Below are positions 40,694-49,771 of a DNA stretch of 64,000 nucleotides, in pieces. The stretch is taken from NCBI RefSeq assembly GCF_001941945.1, contig NZ_CP015584.1, positions 124,001 through 188,000 of the forward strand. Direction: 5' to 3'. A program made the translations under genes and the position numbers. The notes below the pieces were generated by a model. That model was not told the DNA's origin, ran no database searches, and saw only the letters and a list, made by a program, of their open reading frames with translations. The first letter of the stretch is position 1, and each line of letters begins with the position of its first letter. Origin of the DNA: Roseomonas gilardii. Its GTDB lineage: Bacteria > Pseudomonadota > Alphaproteobacteria > Acetobacterales > Acetobacteraceae.

Positions 40694-41623
40694 ATGGCTC
40701 TCGATTCCACCGCCTGCGGCCTGTTCCCCATCGCGCCGACACCCTTCCACCCGGATGGGCGGATCGATGTGGCCTCGGTGGATACCCTGATGGAGCGCTA
40801 CCTCGCCGCCGGTGCCACGGGCGTCACGGTGCTCGGCATCATGGGCGAGGCGCCGAAGCTGGAGCCGGAGGAGTCCCTCGACATCGCCGCGCGCTTCGTG
40901 AAGGGCATGGCGGGGCTTCCCGTCATCGTCGGCGTGTCGGCGCCCGGCTTCGCCGCCATGCGCTCCCTCAGCCGCGCGGTGATGGACAAGGGGGCGGCGG
41001 GGGTGATGATCGCGCCGGTGCCGTCGCTGCGCACCGACGACCAGATCGTCACCTACTATCGCCAGGCGATCGAGGCCATCGGCGACGACGTGCCCTTCGT
41101 GATCCAGGACTATCCGCTGACCCTCTCGGTGCAGATGACGCCCGGGGTGATCCGCCGGATCGTGCAGGAGCATCCCTCCTGCGTGATGCTGAAGCACGAG
41201 GACTGGCCGGGCCTGGAGAAGATCTCCACCCTGCGGGGTTATCAGGAGGACGGCTCGCTGCGCCCGATTTCCATCCTGACCGGCAATGGCGGGATGTTCC
41301 TGGACTTCGAGATGGAGCGCGGCGCGGACGGGGCCATGACGGGCTATGCCTTTCCCGAAATGCTGGCGGATGTGGTGCAGCTGCAGAAGGAAGGCGCGCG
41401 GGACGCGGCGCATGACCTGTTCGACGCCCATCTGCCGCTGCTGCGCTACGAGCAGCAGCAGGGGGTGGGCCTCGCGGTCCGTAAATACGTGCTGATGCGC
41501 CGCGGCTTCATCGCCTCCGACGCGCAGCGCAAGCCCGGTGCGGCCCTGACCGCCGCTGCGCGGGCGGAAGTGGACTATCTGCTGCTTCGCCTCGCCCGGA
41601 AGGATGCCCGCGCGGCCCTGTGA
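40694..41623 (+). CDS. DapA-family (dihydrodipicolinate synthase-like) protein
   Basis: A 309-residue TIM-barrel class I aldolase/dehydratase, with GIMGEAPKLEPEES near residue 49 (the TTGE signature reads IMGE, a divergence) and the Schiff-base lysine in CVMLKHEDWP near 174. The substrate is unknown; the changed signature argues against lysine synthesis. GAGGATAA lies before the ATG at 40694. It is a single-gene unit, with a small inverted repeat CATCC/GGATG at 40646-40659 in its 155-bp upstream region. It is convergent with the lipoate ligase. Confidence 0.75.
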   Translation: MALDSTACGLFPIAPTPFHPDGRIDVASVDTLMERYLAAGATGVTVLGIMGEAPKLEPEESLDIAARFVKGMAGLPVIVGVSAPGFAAMRSLSRAVMDKGAAGVMIAPVPSLRTDDQIVTYYRQAIEAIGDDVPFVIQDYPLTLSVQMTPGVIRRIVQEHPSCVMLKHEDWPGLEKISTLRGYQEDGSLRPISILTGNGGMFLDFEMERGADGAMTGYAFPEMLADVVQLQKEGARDAAHDLFDAHLPLLRYEQQQGVGLAVRKYVLMRRGFIASDAQRKPGAALTAAARAEVDYLLLRLARKDARAAL

Positions 41624-41653
41624 GCATCCGGCAGGCGGCGGCGCGTCACGCTT

Positions 41654-41674
41654 CCGCCGCCCCCGGGGCGGCGG
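41654..41674. terminator. GC hairpin between convergent genes
   Basis: CCGCCGCC (41654-41661) pairs with GGCGGCGG (41667-41674) over a 5-nt loop, in the 67-bp space between the DapA-family gene and the lipoate ligase, whose stops face each other. It can stop transcription from both sides. No T-tract follows, as usual in this genome. Confidence 0.45.
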
Positions 41675-41690
41675 TGGAGGCCCGTCTGCC

Positions 41691-42740
41691 TCAGGGAACG
41701 TGCCGCAGCCAGGCGTCGGAAGAGAACTTCTCCGCCGCGAGCTTCTCGGCCGCCGCATATTCCTCCGGCGTGATCCGCCCGGCCACGCCGCCGTGCAGCG
41801 ACACGAAGGTTTCCCGCATCCGCCGGATCACCGCCTCGCGCGGCAGGCCCGTCTGGCTGCGCAGCGGATCGACCCGCTTGACCGCGCTCACCGTGCCCTT
41901 GTCGCTCAGCTTCTCGCGCCCGATGCGCAGCACCTTCACCATCTTCTCCGCGTCCATGTCGTAGGCCATGGTCACGTGGTGCAGCACCGTGCCGCCGGAG
42001 AAGCGCTTCTGCGCCGCGCCGCCGATCTTGCCCTTGGTGCTGGAGATGTCGTTGAGCGGCTTGTAGAAGGCGTCGATGCCGAGGGAGATCAGCGCCTGCA
42101 GCACCCAGGCGTCGAGGAAGGTGTAGGAATCGGCGAAGGTCATGTCGCGCACCAGTTCGCCCGGCGCATAGAGCGAGTAGGTGACGCTGTTGCCTGGCTC
42201 CGCCAGCATGGCGCCGCCGCCGGTGACGCGGCGGACGACCTCCACGCCCATGGCCGCGGCCGCCTCCAGATCCACCTCGTTGCGCAGCGACTGGAAGGCG
42301 CCGATGATGATGGCGGGCCGTTCCCATTCCCAGAAGCGCAGCATCGGACCGCGCCGGCCGGCCGCGACCTCCTGCGCCAGGACCTCGTCCAGCGCCAGGT
42401 GCATCGCGGGCGAGAGCGGGGGCGTCTCGATGATCTGCCAGTCGTAGTCCCGCCAGCCGCCGCGCGACCCGAGGGCGCGGCGCACCGCGATGGCCACCGC
42501 CTCGGCGCTGAAGCCGATGAGGGCCGCATCCGGCCTCAGCGCCGCGCGGATCGCCGCCGCGATGCGCTCGACATCCGAATCCTCCGCCAGGCCCTCCACC
42601 GCGCCGCGGATGTCGTCCAGTGCCTCGCCCGGTTCGAGAAAGAAGTCGCCGGCGATCTGGACATCGGCGATGCGGCCGTCCCGGAGGTCGAGATCGACGA
42701 CGACGAGCTTGCCGCCCTGTACCTTGTACTCACCGTGCAT
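41691..42740 (-). CDS. lplA: Lipoate-protein ligase A with N-terminal accessory domain
   Basis: A 349-residue ligase. The catalytic domain (about 100-349) shows RRVTGGGAML (170-179) and the lysine-containing KGKIGGAAQKR (236-246), which binds lipoyl-AMP and activates lipoate for transfer to E2 and GcvH proteins. The first 95 residues (EYKVQGGKLVVVDLDL) look like the accessory domain that in E. coli LplA is C-terminal, here placed first, as in circularly permuted LplA. It is a single gene; start at 42740. About 200 bp upstream, to the divergent LpxH-like gene, holds no recognised site. Confidence 0.85.
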   Translation of the reverse strand: MHGEYKVQGGKLVVVDLDLRDGRIADVQIAGDFFLEPGEALDDIRGAVEGLAEDSDVERIAAAIRAALRPDAALIGFSAEAVAIAVRRALGSRGGWRDYDWQIIETPPLSPAMHLALDEVLAQEVAAGRRGPMLRFWEWERPAIIIGAFQSLRNEVDLEAAAAMGVEVVRRVTGGGAMLAEPGNSVTYSLYAPGELVRDMTFADSYTFLDAWVLQALISLGIDAFYKPLNDISSTKGKIGGAAQKRFSGGTVLHHVTMAYDMDAEKMVKVLRIGREKLSDKGTVSAVKRVDPLRSQTGLPREAVIRRMRETFVSLHGGVAGRITPEEYAAAEKLAAEKFSSDAWLRHVP

Positions 42741-42938
42741 GTCTCGCGGGGTCCGTCCGTCGCATGAGGGCCAGCACCGTGCTGGAGACCCCAGGATGGA
42801 CCAGCCGGGCCTGGGCAGCCAAGGGGGCGCGAGGCCGGGTGGCCGTATCCGTTCTGACCCGGACCCTTCAACGAATCTTCACTCTGGGCGGGCGGGGCTG
42901 ACCCTATACCGGCGGCACAACGGGCTACCGGGCATCGG

Positions 42939-43772
42939 ATGCAACAGACATTCGCGAAGCGCCATTATCGCACGGTGTTCCTGTCCGACCTGCATCTTGG
43001 CCTTCGTGCCAGCCGGGCGGATCTGCTGCTGGATTTCCTGGAAGGGACGGACTGCGGGCGGATCGTGCTGGTGGGCGACATCGTGGATGGATGGCGGCTG
43101 CGGAAGTCCTGGTTCTGGGACCGCTCGCATGACGAGGTGATCCGCCTGCTGCTGCGCCGGGCGCGCGAGGGCGTGGAGATCCTCTATATCCCCGGCAACC
43201 ACGACGAGATGTTCCGCGACTGGGTGGGGCTGGAGATCGCGGGCATCAGGCTGGCGCAGCAGGCTGAGCACGTCACCGCCGATGGCCGGCGGCTGCTGGT
43301 GATGCATGGCGACGAGTTCGACAGCGTGGTGCGCTACTGGCCGCTGCTCGCCCATCTGGGGGACTGGGCCTATGACGCGGCGCTGCTGCTGAACCGCTGG
43401 TTCAACACCGCGCGGCGGCGGATGGGCTATCCCTACTGGTCGCTGTCGCAATGGCTGAAGCGGCGGGTGAAGGAGGCGGTCAAGGCCATCGACCGCTTCG
43501 AGGAATCGCTGGCGCACGAGGCGCTGCGCGGCGGCTATGACGGCGTCATCTGCGGCCATATCCACCATGCCGAGATGCGCGACATCGGCGGCGTGGTCTA
43601 CATGAACACCGGCGACTGGGTGGAATCCTGCACCGCCCTGGTCGAGCATCCCGACGGCCGCTTCGAACTGCTCGACTGGTCGAGGCGCAGCCCGCCGGTG
43701 CCCCAGCCCTCCATGCCCCAGCCCTCCATGCCCCAACCGGCAGTGCCCGCCGTGCGGTCGGTCCCGGCCTGA
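42939..43772 (+). CDS. LpxH-like metallophosphoesterase (UDP-diacylglucosamine pyrophosphatase type)
   Basis: A 277-residue phosphoesterase of the COG2908 group. Metal motifs are SDLHLGL (16-22), GDIVDGW near 47, IPGNHDE near 85, MHGDEFD near 124 and CGHIHH near 205, with RYWPLLAHLGDWAYD in the lipid-binding cap. LpxH hydrolyses UDP-2,3-diacylglucosamine in lipid A synthesis; many alphaproteobacteria use LpxI instead and keep LpxH-like paralogues, so the lipid A role is not certain. The C-terminus ends in a proline-rich tandem repeat (43701-43745). Confidence 0.75.
   Translation: MQQTFAKRHYRTVFLSDLHLGLRASRADLLLDFLEGTDCGRIVLVGDIVDGWRLRKSWFWDRSHDEVIRLLLRRAREGVEILYIPGNHDEMFRDWVGLEIAGIRLAQQAEHVTADGRRLLVMHGDEFDSVVRYWPLLAHLGDWAYDAALLLNRWFNTARRRMGYPYWSLSQWLKRRVKEAVKAIDRFEESLAHEALRGGYDGVICGHIHHAEMRDIGGVVYMNTGDWVESCTALVEHPDGRFELLDWSRRSPPVPQPSMPQPSMPQPAVPAVRSVPA
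43701..43745 (+). repeat. Three 15-bp tandem units at the 3' end of the LpxH-like gene
   Basis: Units 43701-43715 and 43716-43730 are identical (CCCCAGCCCTCCATG) and 43731-43745 is a diverged copy. They encode a Pro-Gln-Pro-Ser-Met pattern in the C-terminal tail. The unit is a multiple of three, so copy number can vary without a frameshift. Confidence 0.7.
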
Positions 43773-43938
43773 TGCGGCATCGTGCCGGCTGGGATGGCCA
43801 GGCCGGCAGAGCCGGGCCGCCCATGCCGGAGGCACCGGCGGGTGGAGCCCCTGTTCCCGCCTTTTCCGTCCCCGGGGCTGCTCGACCGACAGGGCAAGGC
43901 CAGCGCGCCGGCCGGGGCTCTGCACGAGGATCCACGCT

Positions 43939-44595
43939 TTGCCTGTTTCGACGCTTCTGCCGCGGATCGCGCGGCTTGCCACCGTCATGCGGAAGGCCGG
44001 TCCCGGGGATGGCCGGGGCCCCTCCGAACCGGGCCGTGGGATCGCCAATGCCGGCCTGTTCCTGAAGCAGTGGGCGAGCAACCCGCTGCGCATGGGCAGC
44101 GTGGTGCCGTCCTCTCCGGCTCTGTGCCGGCGCATCGCCCGGCTGACCCGCGCCGGGGAGGGTGAGATCGTGGTGGAGCTCGGCGCCGGAACGGGCGTCG
44201 TGTCCCGGGCCCTGCTGGCGCAGGGGCTGGCGCCGGAGCGGCTGACCGTCGTCGAGATCGAGAGCGAAATGGCCCTGCACCTGCGCCGCCGGCTCCCCGG
44301 CGCCAGCGTGGTCACGGGCGATGCCTTCGACCTGCCGCGCCTGATCCCGGCCAGCCTGCATGGCCGCGTCGGCACGGTGATCTGCGGCATCCCGCTGGTG
44401 CTGTTGCCGCTGGAGCGGCAGAGGCGCTTCGTGCAGGCGGTGGAAGCCGTCGCGCCGGGGCGGGGCTTCCTGCTCTACACCTATTGCATCACCTCGCCCC
44501 TGCCCTGCCGGCGGCTCGGGCTGAGCGGCAGGCGGGAGGCCTGGACCCCGCTGAACCTGCCGCCCGCCAGCGTCTGGCACTACCGCCCCGTCTGA
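43939..44595 (+). CDS. PmtA-like phospholipid N-methyltransferase
   Basis: A 218-residue SAM-dependent methyltransferase. The glycine loop is ELGAGTGVVS near residue 80; FLKQWASNPLRMGSVVPSS before it is characteristic of the PmtA phosphatidylethanolamine methyltransferase family, which makes phosphatidylcholine precursors. The TTG at 43939 has GAGGA 8 bp before it; ATG at 43987 (MRKAGPG) is the alternative and loses only 16 residues. A KsgA-like rRNA methyltransferase is less likely given the WxxxPLxxGSVxPSS block. It follows the LpxH-like gene after 166 bp. Confidence 0.7.
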   Translation: MPVSTLLPRIARLATVMRKAGPGDGRGPSEPGRGIANAGLFLKQWASNPLRMGSVVPSSPALCRRIARLTRAGEGEIVVELGAGTGVVSRALLAQGLAPERLTVVEIESEMALHLRRRLPGASVVTGDAFDLPRLIPASLHGRVGTVICGIPLVLLPLERQRRFVQAVEAVAPGRGFLLYTYCITSPLPCRRLGLSGRREAWTPLNLPPASVWHYRPV

Positions 44596-44635
44596 GCCGG
44601 CCGGCGGTGGCTGGGTTCGGCTGTCGGAGGATTGC

Positions 44636-44650
44636 CACGAAAGCTTCGTG
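44636..44650. promoter_or_regulatory. Short inverted repeat before the importer operon
   Basis: CACGAA (44636-44641) and TTCGTG (44645-44650) form a 6-bp stem with a 3-nt gap, placed about 65 bp before the preferred TTG start of the importer ATPase. Size and place fit a small operator, or a weak hairpin ending the methyltransferase gene. No consensus promoter stands out. Confidence 0.25.
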
Positions 44651-44713
44651 AAACCGCAACCCGTGCGTCATCCCCCGGGTGCATCTCGCCGCCCGCATCT
44701 GCGGAGATTCGGT

Positions 44714-45850
44714 TTGCCTGGGGTCCTGATCAACGGAGTCACGAAGTCCTTCGGCGGGGCGCCGATCCTGTCCGGCGTCTCGCTGGAGATGGCGGAAGGA
44801 GAATTCATTGCACTGGTGGGTCCGTCCGGCTGCGGCAAATCGACGCTGATGCGGATCGCCGCGGGGATCGAGCAGCCGGACCAGGGGCGGATCGAGATCG
44901 CCGGCCGCGACGTCACCCGGCGGCGCGCCGCCGACCGCGACGTCGCCATGGTGTTCCAGTCCTATGCCCTCTATCCCCACCTCACCGCCGCGGAGAACAT
45001 CGCCGTGCCGCTGGCCATGCGGCGGCTGAACGGCTGGCAGCGCGCGCCTTTCCTGGGCCGTTTCCTGCCGGGGACATCCGGGGTCCGGCAGGGCATCCAG
45101 GCCGATGTCCAGAAGGCCGGGCGGGCCCTGGGCCTGGCGGGGCTGCTCGACCGCAAGCCCGGCCAGCTTTCCGGCGGGCAGCGGCAGCGCGTGGCCCTGG
45201 CGCGCGCCATGGTGCGGCAACCGAAGCTCTTCCTGATGGACGAGCCGCTGTCCAACCTCGACGCCTCGCTGCGGGTCCAGACACGGCGCGAGATCGTGGA
45301 GATCCACCGGCGCAGCGGCGCGGCCACGCTCTATGTGACGCATGACCAGTCCGAGGCGCTGACCATGGCCGACAGGGTCGCGGTCATGCTCGGCGGCCGC
45401 ATCCTGCAGGTGGCCACGCCCGAGGCGATCTACAACGATCCGGCCGATCTGCGCGTCGCCACCTTCATCGGCTCGCCGCGCATCAACACCCTGCCGGCCG
45501 AGGCGGAGGCGGATGGGATCGTCCGGGTCGCCGGCCTCGCCATCGGGCTGCGCGCCGCGCCGGGGCCGCTGACGCTGGCCGTGCGGCCGGAGGACCTGCA
45601 ACTCGCCTCCAGCGGCCTGCCGGCCCGCGTCGAGGCGATGGAGTTCCTGGGCGAGAGCCTGCTGCTGCATCTGCGCCATCCGGAGAGCGGCTCCGCCCTG
45701 GTGCTGCGCCTGCCGCCGGAAGGCCGTGGCGGCATCCCCGGCGACGGGCAGGTCTTCCTGGGCTTCGATGCGGGCAAGGCGCTGCTCTTCGATGCCGCCG
45801 GGCGGCGCTGCCCCTCGATGGCGCTGGGCGCGGAACTGGCCCATGTCTGA
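44714..45850 (+). CDS. ABC transporter ATPase (UgpC/MalK type)
   Basis: A 378-residue ATPase of the carbohydrate-uptake type. From the TTG start, Walker [10 protein letters not shown] is near residue 36, the Q-loop VFQSYALYP, signature LSGGQRQR near 155, Walker [13 protein letters not shown] near 178 and the switch His in YVTHDQ, then a C-terminal OB domain. About 25 extra residues (NGWQRAPFLGRFLPGTSGV) sit between Q-loop and signature. TTG at 44714 has GGAG 7 bp upstream; GTG at 44648 would add 22 basic residues. It heads the operon with two permeases, a binding protein and a phosphoesterase. Confidence 0.87.
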   Translation: MPGVLINGVTKSFGGAPILSGVSLEMAEGEFIALVGPSGCGKSTLMRIAAGIEQPDQGRIEIAGRDVTRRRAADRDVAMVFQSYALYPHLTAAENIAVPLAMRRLNGWQRAPFLGRFLPGTSGVRQGIQADVQKAGRALGLAGLLDRKPGQLSGGQRQRVALARAMVRQPKLFLMDEPLSNLDASLRVQTRREIVEIHRRSGAATLYVTHDQSEALTMADRVAVMLGGRILQVATPEAIYNDPADLRVATFIGSPRINTLPAEAEADGIVRVAGLAIGLRAAPGPLTLAVRPEDLQLASSGLPARVEAMEFLGESLLLHLRHPESGSALVLRLPPEGRGGIPGDGQVFLGFDAGKALLFDAAGRRCPSMALGAELAHV

Positions 45851-46760
45851 AGCCGTGCTCGCGGCCCCGGTCGCGCGGTCGAAAGGGCATGGCGAAGCCC
45901 TCGCCGCCTGGCTGCTGAGCCTGCCGGCGGTGATCGCCTATGTGCTGATGATCCTGCTGCCGACCCTGGCGGCCGTGGCCATGGCCTTCACCGACTACGA
46001 ACTCGGCGTCGAGGGCTTCCACTGGGTCGGGCTCGACAACTTCGCCGAGCTTCTCGCGGATCGCGGCTTCGCCCAGTCGGTTCGCAACACGCTGGTCTAT
46101 GTCGGGCTGACCACGCCGGTCTCCGTGCTGGGCGGGCTGGGGCTGGCCGTGCTGATCGAGTCCGGCCTGCGCGGCCGCGCCTTCTTCCGCGCCGTCTTCT
46201 TCCTGCCCGTGGTGTCGCTTGCCGTCGCCATGGCGGCGGCCTGGCAGTACCTGCTGCATCCCACCATCGGCCCGCTGAACGCCATGCTGCGCACCGTCGG
46301 CCTGCCGGGGCCGGCCTGGCTGTCCTCCTCCGACACGGTGCTGCTCTCCCTGGCCGCGATCGGGAGCTGGGAGAACCTGGGTTTCAACATGGTGCTCTTC
46401 ATGGCGGGCCTCACCGCCATCCCGCGTGAGCTCTATGCCGCCGCCGAGGTGGATGGCGTGCCCTCGGCCTGGGAGCGGTTCCGCCTCGTCACCTGGCCGC
46501 TGCTCGGCCCCACCACGCTCTTCGTGCTGACGATCACGATGATCCGGGCCCTGACGCGCTCCTTCGACCTCGTGGCCGTGCTGACGCAGGGCGGGCCGAA
46601 CAAGGCCTCCACCGTGCTGCTCTACACGCTCTACGAGGAGGGGTTCACCTATTTCCGCCTCGGCTACGCGGCGGCGGTCACGCTGGTCTTCCTGGCCATC
46701 GTGCTGACGCTGATGTGGCTGCAGACGCGCTTCCTGGACAAGCAGGTGCATTATGGCTGA
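45843..46760 (+). CDS. ABC transporter permease (UgpA/MalF type)
   Basis: A 305-residue channel subunit with six membrane segments, the first AAWLLSLPAVIAYVLMILL. The EAA loop reads YAAAEVDGVPSAWERFRLVT near residue 200. The overall pattern is close to UgpA of glycerol-3-phosphate importers. It overlaps the ATPase gene by 8 bp and the UgpE-type gene by 8 bp. Confidence 0.88.
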   Translation: MSEAVLAAPVARSKGHGEALAAWLLSLPAVIAYVLMILLPTLAAVAMAFTDYELGVEGFHWVGLDNFAELLADRGFAQSVRNTLVYVGLTTPVSVLGGLGLAVLIESGLRGRAFFRAVFFLPVVSLAVAMAAAWQYLLHPTIGPLNAMLRTVGLPGPAWLSSSDTVLLSLAAIGSWENLGFNMVLFMAGLTAIPRELYAAAEVDGVPSAWERFRLVTWPLLGPTTLFVLTITMIRALTRSFDLVAVLTQGGPNKASTVLLYTLYEEGFTYFRLGYAAAVTLVFLAIVLTLMWLQTRFLDKQVHYG

Positions 46761-47595
46761 GCCGCGCGACACGCCCTTCCTGCGCGACCTGCCGCGCCTC
46801 GCCCTGCTGACCGTTCTCGGCCTGCTGGTGCTGATGCCCTATATCTGGATGGTCGCCGCCAGCCTGAAGCCGCTGGACGAGATCTTCCGCGATTCCCTCT
46901 CGCTGCTGCCGGAACGGTTCCATGCGGCGGAGAACTACGGCAAGGTCTTCGAGCGCATCCCCGTCTTCCGCTACCTGCTGAACGGCGTGGTGGTCTGCGG
47001 CGCCATCCTGTTCTTCCAGCTCCTTTTCGCCGTTCCGGCGGGATACGCGCTGGCCAAGCTGCGCTTCCCGGGGCGGGAGGTGCTGTTCGGCGCGGTGATG
47101 CTCGGCCTGCTGGTGCCGGTCCAGGCCACTGCCCTGCCGATCTACGTCACCCTCGCCTCGCTCGGCTGGCTGAACACCTATGCCGCGCTGATCGCGCCCT
47201 TCACCATCTCGGTCTTCGCGGTCTTCCTGTTCCGGCAATTCTTCCGTTCCCTGCCGGACGACCTGCTGCATGCCGCCCGGCTGGACGGGATGGGCGAGAT
47301 GGCCATCGTCTGGCGCATCGTCCTGCCCAATGCGTGGCCAGCGGCGACCGCCTTCGCGATCTTCTCGGTGGTGGCGCACTGGAACGACCTGTTCTGGCCC
47401 CTGCTGGTGGTCAGCGGGCCGGATCGCGCCACGCCCGCCCTGGGCGTGCTGTTCTTCCGCTCGGTGGATGCCGGCGACGACTACGGCGCGCTGATGGCCA
47501 CCGCCGTGGTGATGACGGCCCCCCTGGTGATCGCCTTCCTTCTCGCCCAGCGGCGCTTCGTGGAGGGCATCGCCTCCACGGGGCTCAAGGGCTGA
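46753..47595 (+). CDS. ABC transporter permease (UgpE/MalG type)
   Basis: A 280-residue second channel subunit with six membrane segments (ALLTVLGLLVLMPYIWMVAA first). The EAA loop is LHAARLDGMGEMAIVWRIVL near residue 175. Like its partner it is of the UgpE kind; the binding-protein gene begins 32 bp later. Length is typical. Confidence 0.88.
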   Translation: MAEPRDTPFLRDLPRLALLTVLGLLVLMPYIWMVAASLKPLDEIFRDSLSLLPERFHAAENYGKVFERIPVFRYLLNGVVVCGAILFFQLLFAVPAGYALAKLRFPGREVLFGAVMLGLLVPVQATALPIYVTLASLGWLNTYAALIAPFTISVFAVFLFRQFFRSLPDDLLHAARLDGMGEMAIVWRIVLPNAWPAATAFAIFSVVAHWNDLFWPLLVVSGPDRATPALGVLFFRSVDAGDDYGALMATAVVMTAPLVIAFLLAQRRFVEGIASTGLKG

Positions 47596-47627
47596 CCCCG
47601 ACAAGAACCGTATCCGGAGATAGAGCC

Positions 47628-48917
47628 ATGACTTTCACCCTCGGGCGCCGCAAGGCGCTGGCCCTGCCGCTCGCCACCCTGGCCGCTCCTCTTGCCGCGC
47701 CGCGCATCGCCCGCGCCGCGGAGACGGAGATCACCGTCCACTACGCCCAGCCCTTCATCTACAAGGACAGCTACGACGCGATCATGGCCGAGTTCGCGAA
47801 GCGCGAGCCGGGCATCAAGGTCAACTTCATCAACACCCCCAACTACGAGGAAGGCGCGCAGCTCCTGCTGCGCCAGGCCGGCACCGGGCAGCTCCCGGAC
47901 CTCAGCTACCAGGGCTTCAACCGCCTGCGCGTCTTCGCCGAGCGCGGCATCGCCCAGGACCTGACGCCGCTGCTGCGGGAGGAAGGCGACCCGGCCAAGG
48001 CGGGCTACACGCCCAACATGCTGGCGCTGGGCCAGTTCGGCGGCATCCAGGCGGGGCTGGCCTATGCCGCCTCCAATCCGGTGACCTATTACAACGCTGA
48101 TCTGGTGCGCCGGGCCGGCGGCGATCCCGACAACTTCCCGAAGGACTGGAACGGCGTCCTGGAGCTGGCCGGCAAGATCCACCGCCTCGGCGATGGCATC
48201 GAGGGCATGTGGTACACCTGGAACGGCGATGACTGGATGTTCTCCGCCCTGCTCTTCGGCGCCGGCGGGCGGATGCTGACGCCGGATGAGCGCGACGTGG
48301 CCTTCGGCGGGCCGGAAGGGCTGAACGCGCTGCGCCTGATCGACCGGATGGTGAAGGAGGGCGGCATGCCGAACCTCACCGCCGCCGCGGCGCGCCAGGC
48401 CTTCGGCGCGGGCAAGCTCGGCATGATCTTCCAGACCACGGCGCTGGTGCGCGGCACGGTCGCCGCGGCGGGCGAGAACTTCACGCTGCGCACCACGGAG
48501 ATGCCGGTGATCGACGCGCAGAAGGGCCGCCTGCCGACCGGTGGCGCCGCCGGCATGTTGACCGCGAAGGACCCGGCGAAGCGCGCCGCCGCCTGGAAGT
48601 TCCTGCGCTTCTCCACCAGCCCGGAGGGGCAGGCGATGATGGTGAAGAACACCGGCTACCTGCCCTGCAACCAGATCGCGATCGACGACCCACAGTATCT
48701 GGCGGCCTTCTACAAGGCGAACCCGCTCTTCGTGCCGGCGGTGCGCCAGATCCCGATCTCCGTGCCCTGGTACGCCTTCCCCGGCAGCAACAGCGTGCGC
48801 GTGACCCAGACGATGGTGGACAACATCGCCCGGGTGGTGGAACAGAAGGCGACACCGGAGCAGGTCCTCCCGGACATGGTGGCCGAAGTGCGCCGCCTGC
48901 TGCCGCGGAAGGGCTGA
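47628..48917 (+). CDS. Extracellular solute-binding protein, family 1
   Basis: A 429-residue periplasmic binding protein. The N-terminus LGRRKALALPLATLAAP is a Tat-like signal with twin Arg, cleaved near ARAAE. The mature protein (ITVHYAQPFIYKDSYDAIMA, then LPDLSYQGFNRLRVFAERG) is related to UgpB-type glycerol-phosphate binding proteins, but the ligand cannot be fixed. CGGAGATAGAG precedes the ATG at 47628. It is placed after the permeases and 4 bp before a phosphoesterase gene. Confidence 0.87.
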   Translation: MTFTLGRRKALALPLATLAAPLAAPRIARAAETEITVHYAQPFIYKDSYDAIMAEFAKREPGIKVNFINTPNYEEGAQLLLRQAGTGQLPDLSYQGFNRLRVFAERGIAQDLTPLLREEGDPAKAGYTPNMLALGQFGGIQAGLAYAASNPVTYYNADLVRRAGGDPDNFPKDWNGVLELAGKIHRLGDGIEGMWYTWNGDDWMFSALLFGAGGRMLTPDERDVAFGGPEGLNALRLIDRMVKEGGMPNLTAAAARQAFGAGKLGMIFQTTALVRGTVAAAGENFTLRTTEMPVIDAQKGRLPTGGAAGMLTAKDPAKRAAAWKFLRFSTSPEGQAMMVKNTGYLPCNQIAIDDPQYLAAFYKANPLFVPAVRQIPISVPWYAFPGSNSVRVTQTMVDNIARVVEQKATPEQVLPDMVAEVRRLLPRKG

Positions 48918-48921
48918 ACCC

Positions 48922-49770
48922 ATGGTGTTCCGTCTCGCGCAGATCAGCGACACGCATCTTTCCCCGCGCCATCCCGTCTTCGACCGCAACCATGCGGTGG
49001 TGGCGGAGCGGCTGCGGGCCGACCGGCCGGATCTCGTGGTCCATACGGGCGACATCTCCGCGCATGGCGAGCTGGGCGGGGAGGCCGGGCAGGCGGAGCT
49101 GGAGCATGCCTTCGCCCGGCACCAGGAGATGGGGCTCGACTGGCTGGCCATCCCCGGCAACCACGATGTGGGCAACGACCCGGCCATCGCCAGGCGCGAC
49201 GGCGCGGATGCCGAGCGCGTCGGGCGCTGGAACGGCATCTTCGGCGCCGACCGCTTCCTGCGCGACGTGCCGGGCTGGCGGCTGATCGGGCTGGACACCC
49301 TCATCACCGCGACGGAGATGGCCGAGGAGCAGTTCGACTTCCTGCAGGATGCCCTGTCGGGGGCGCAGGGGCGCAGCATCGCGATCTTCCTGCACAAGCC
49401 GCTCTGCGAACAGGCACTGGACGAGGCGGGCCGCAGCTACTGGCATGTGCTGGAGGCGCCGCGCCGCCGGATGGTGGAGATGTTCCGGGTGCATCCCCCG
49501 GCTTTCGTTGCCTCCGGTCATGTGCACCAGTGGCGCGACCGTGGCCTCTGCGAGGGAATCCGGCAGATCTGGGCCCCGGCGGTTGCCTTCCATGTCGGCG
49601 ATGACTGGGCCGACGGCAAACCGTTCGGCGAGAAGGTGCAGGGCTATGTGATGCACGCCCTGCATCCGGATGGCCGGCACGAGTATGAGCTGGTCCGTCC
49701 GGAAGGCATCCAGCGGCACGATATCGGCCGCATGCCGGACATCTACGGCCAGTTGCAGCCGGCCGAATGA
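48922..49770 (+). CDS. CpdA/GpdQ-like metallophosphodiesterase
   Basis: A 282-residue class III phosphodiesterase. The metal-binding series is complete: QISDTHL (7-13), HTGDISAHGE near 41, IPGNHDVGN near 76, LHKP near 153 and ASGHVHQW near 192. Relatives hydrolyse cyclic nucleotides or glycerophosphodiesters. It begins 4 bp after the binding-protein stop, in the same operon as a Ugp-like importer, as ugpQ does in enterics; a glycerophosphodiester that is imported and then cut is the favoured reading. The cytoplasmic location fits the absence of a signal peptide. Confidence 0.8.
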   Translation: MVFRLAQISDTHLSPRHPVFDRNHAVVAERLRADRPDLVVHTGDISAHGELGGEAGQAELEHAFARHQEMGLDWLAIPGNHDVGNDPAIARRDGADAERVGRWNGIFGADRFLRDVPGWRLIGLDTLITATEMAEEQFDFLQDALSGAQGRSIAIFLHKPLCEQALDEAGRSYWHVLEAPRRRMVEMFRVHPPAFVASGHVHQWRDRGLCEGIRQIWAPAVAFHVGDDWADGKPFGEKVQGYVMHALHPDGRHEYELVRPEGIQRHDIGRMPDIYGQLQPAE

Positions 49771-49771
49771 A

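Noticed and set aside
40694-41623. dapA for lysine synthesis
   Set aside because: The TTGE signature is changed and no lysine or peptidoglycan gene is near, so a different aldolase or dehydratase role is more likely.
43701-43745. Possible CRISPR-like repeat
   Set aside because: Units are 15 bp, contiguous without spacers, and in frame in a gene; it is a coding tandem repeat.
44648-44713. GTG at 44648 as the start of the importer ATPase
   Set aside because: It would add 22 basic residues unlike MalK N-termini and lacks a ribosome binding site; TTG at 44714 has GGAG well placed. It cannot be fully ruled out.
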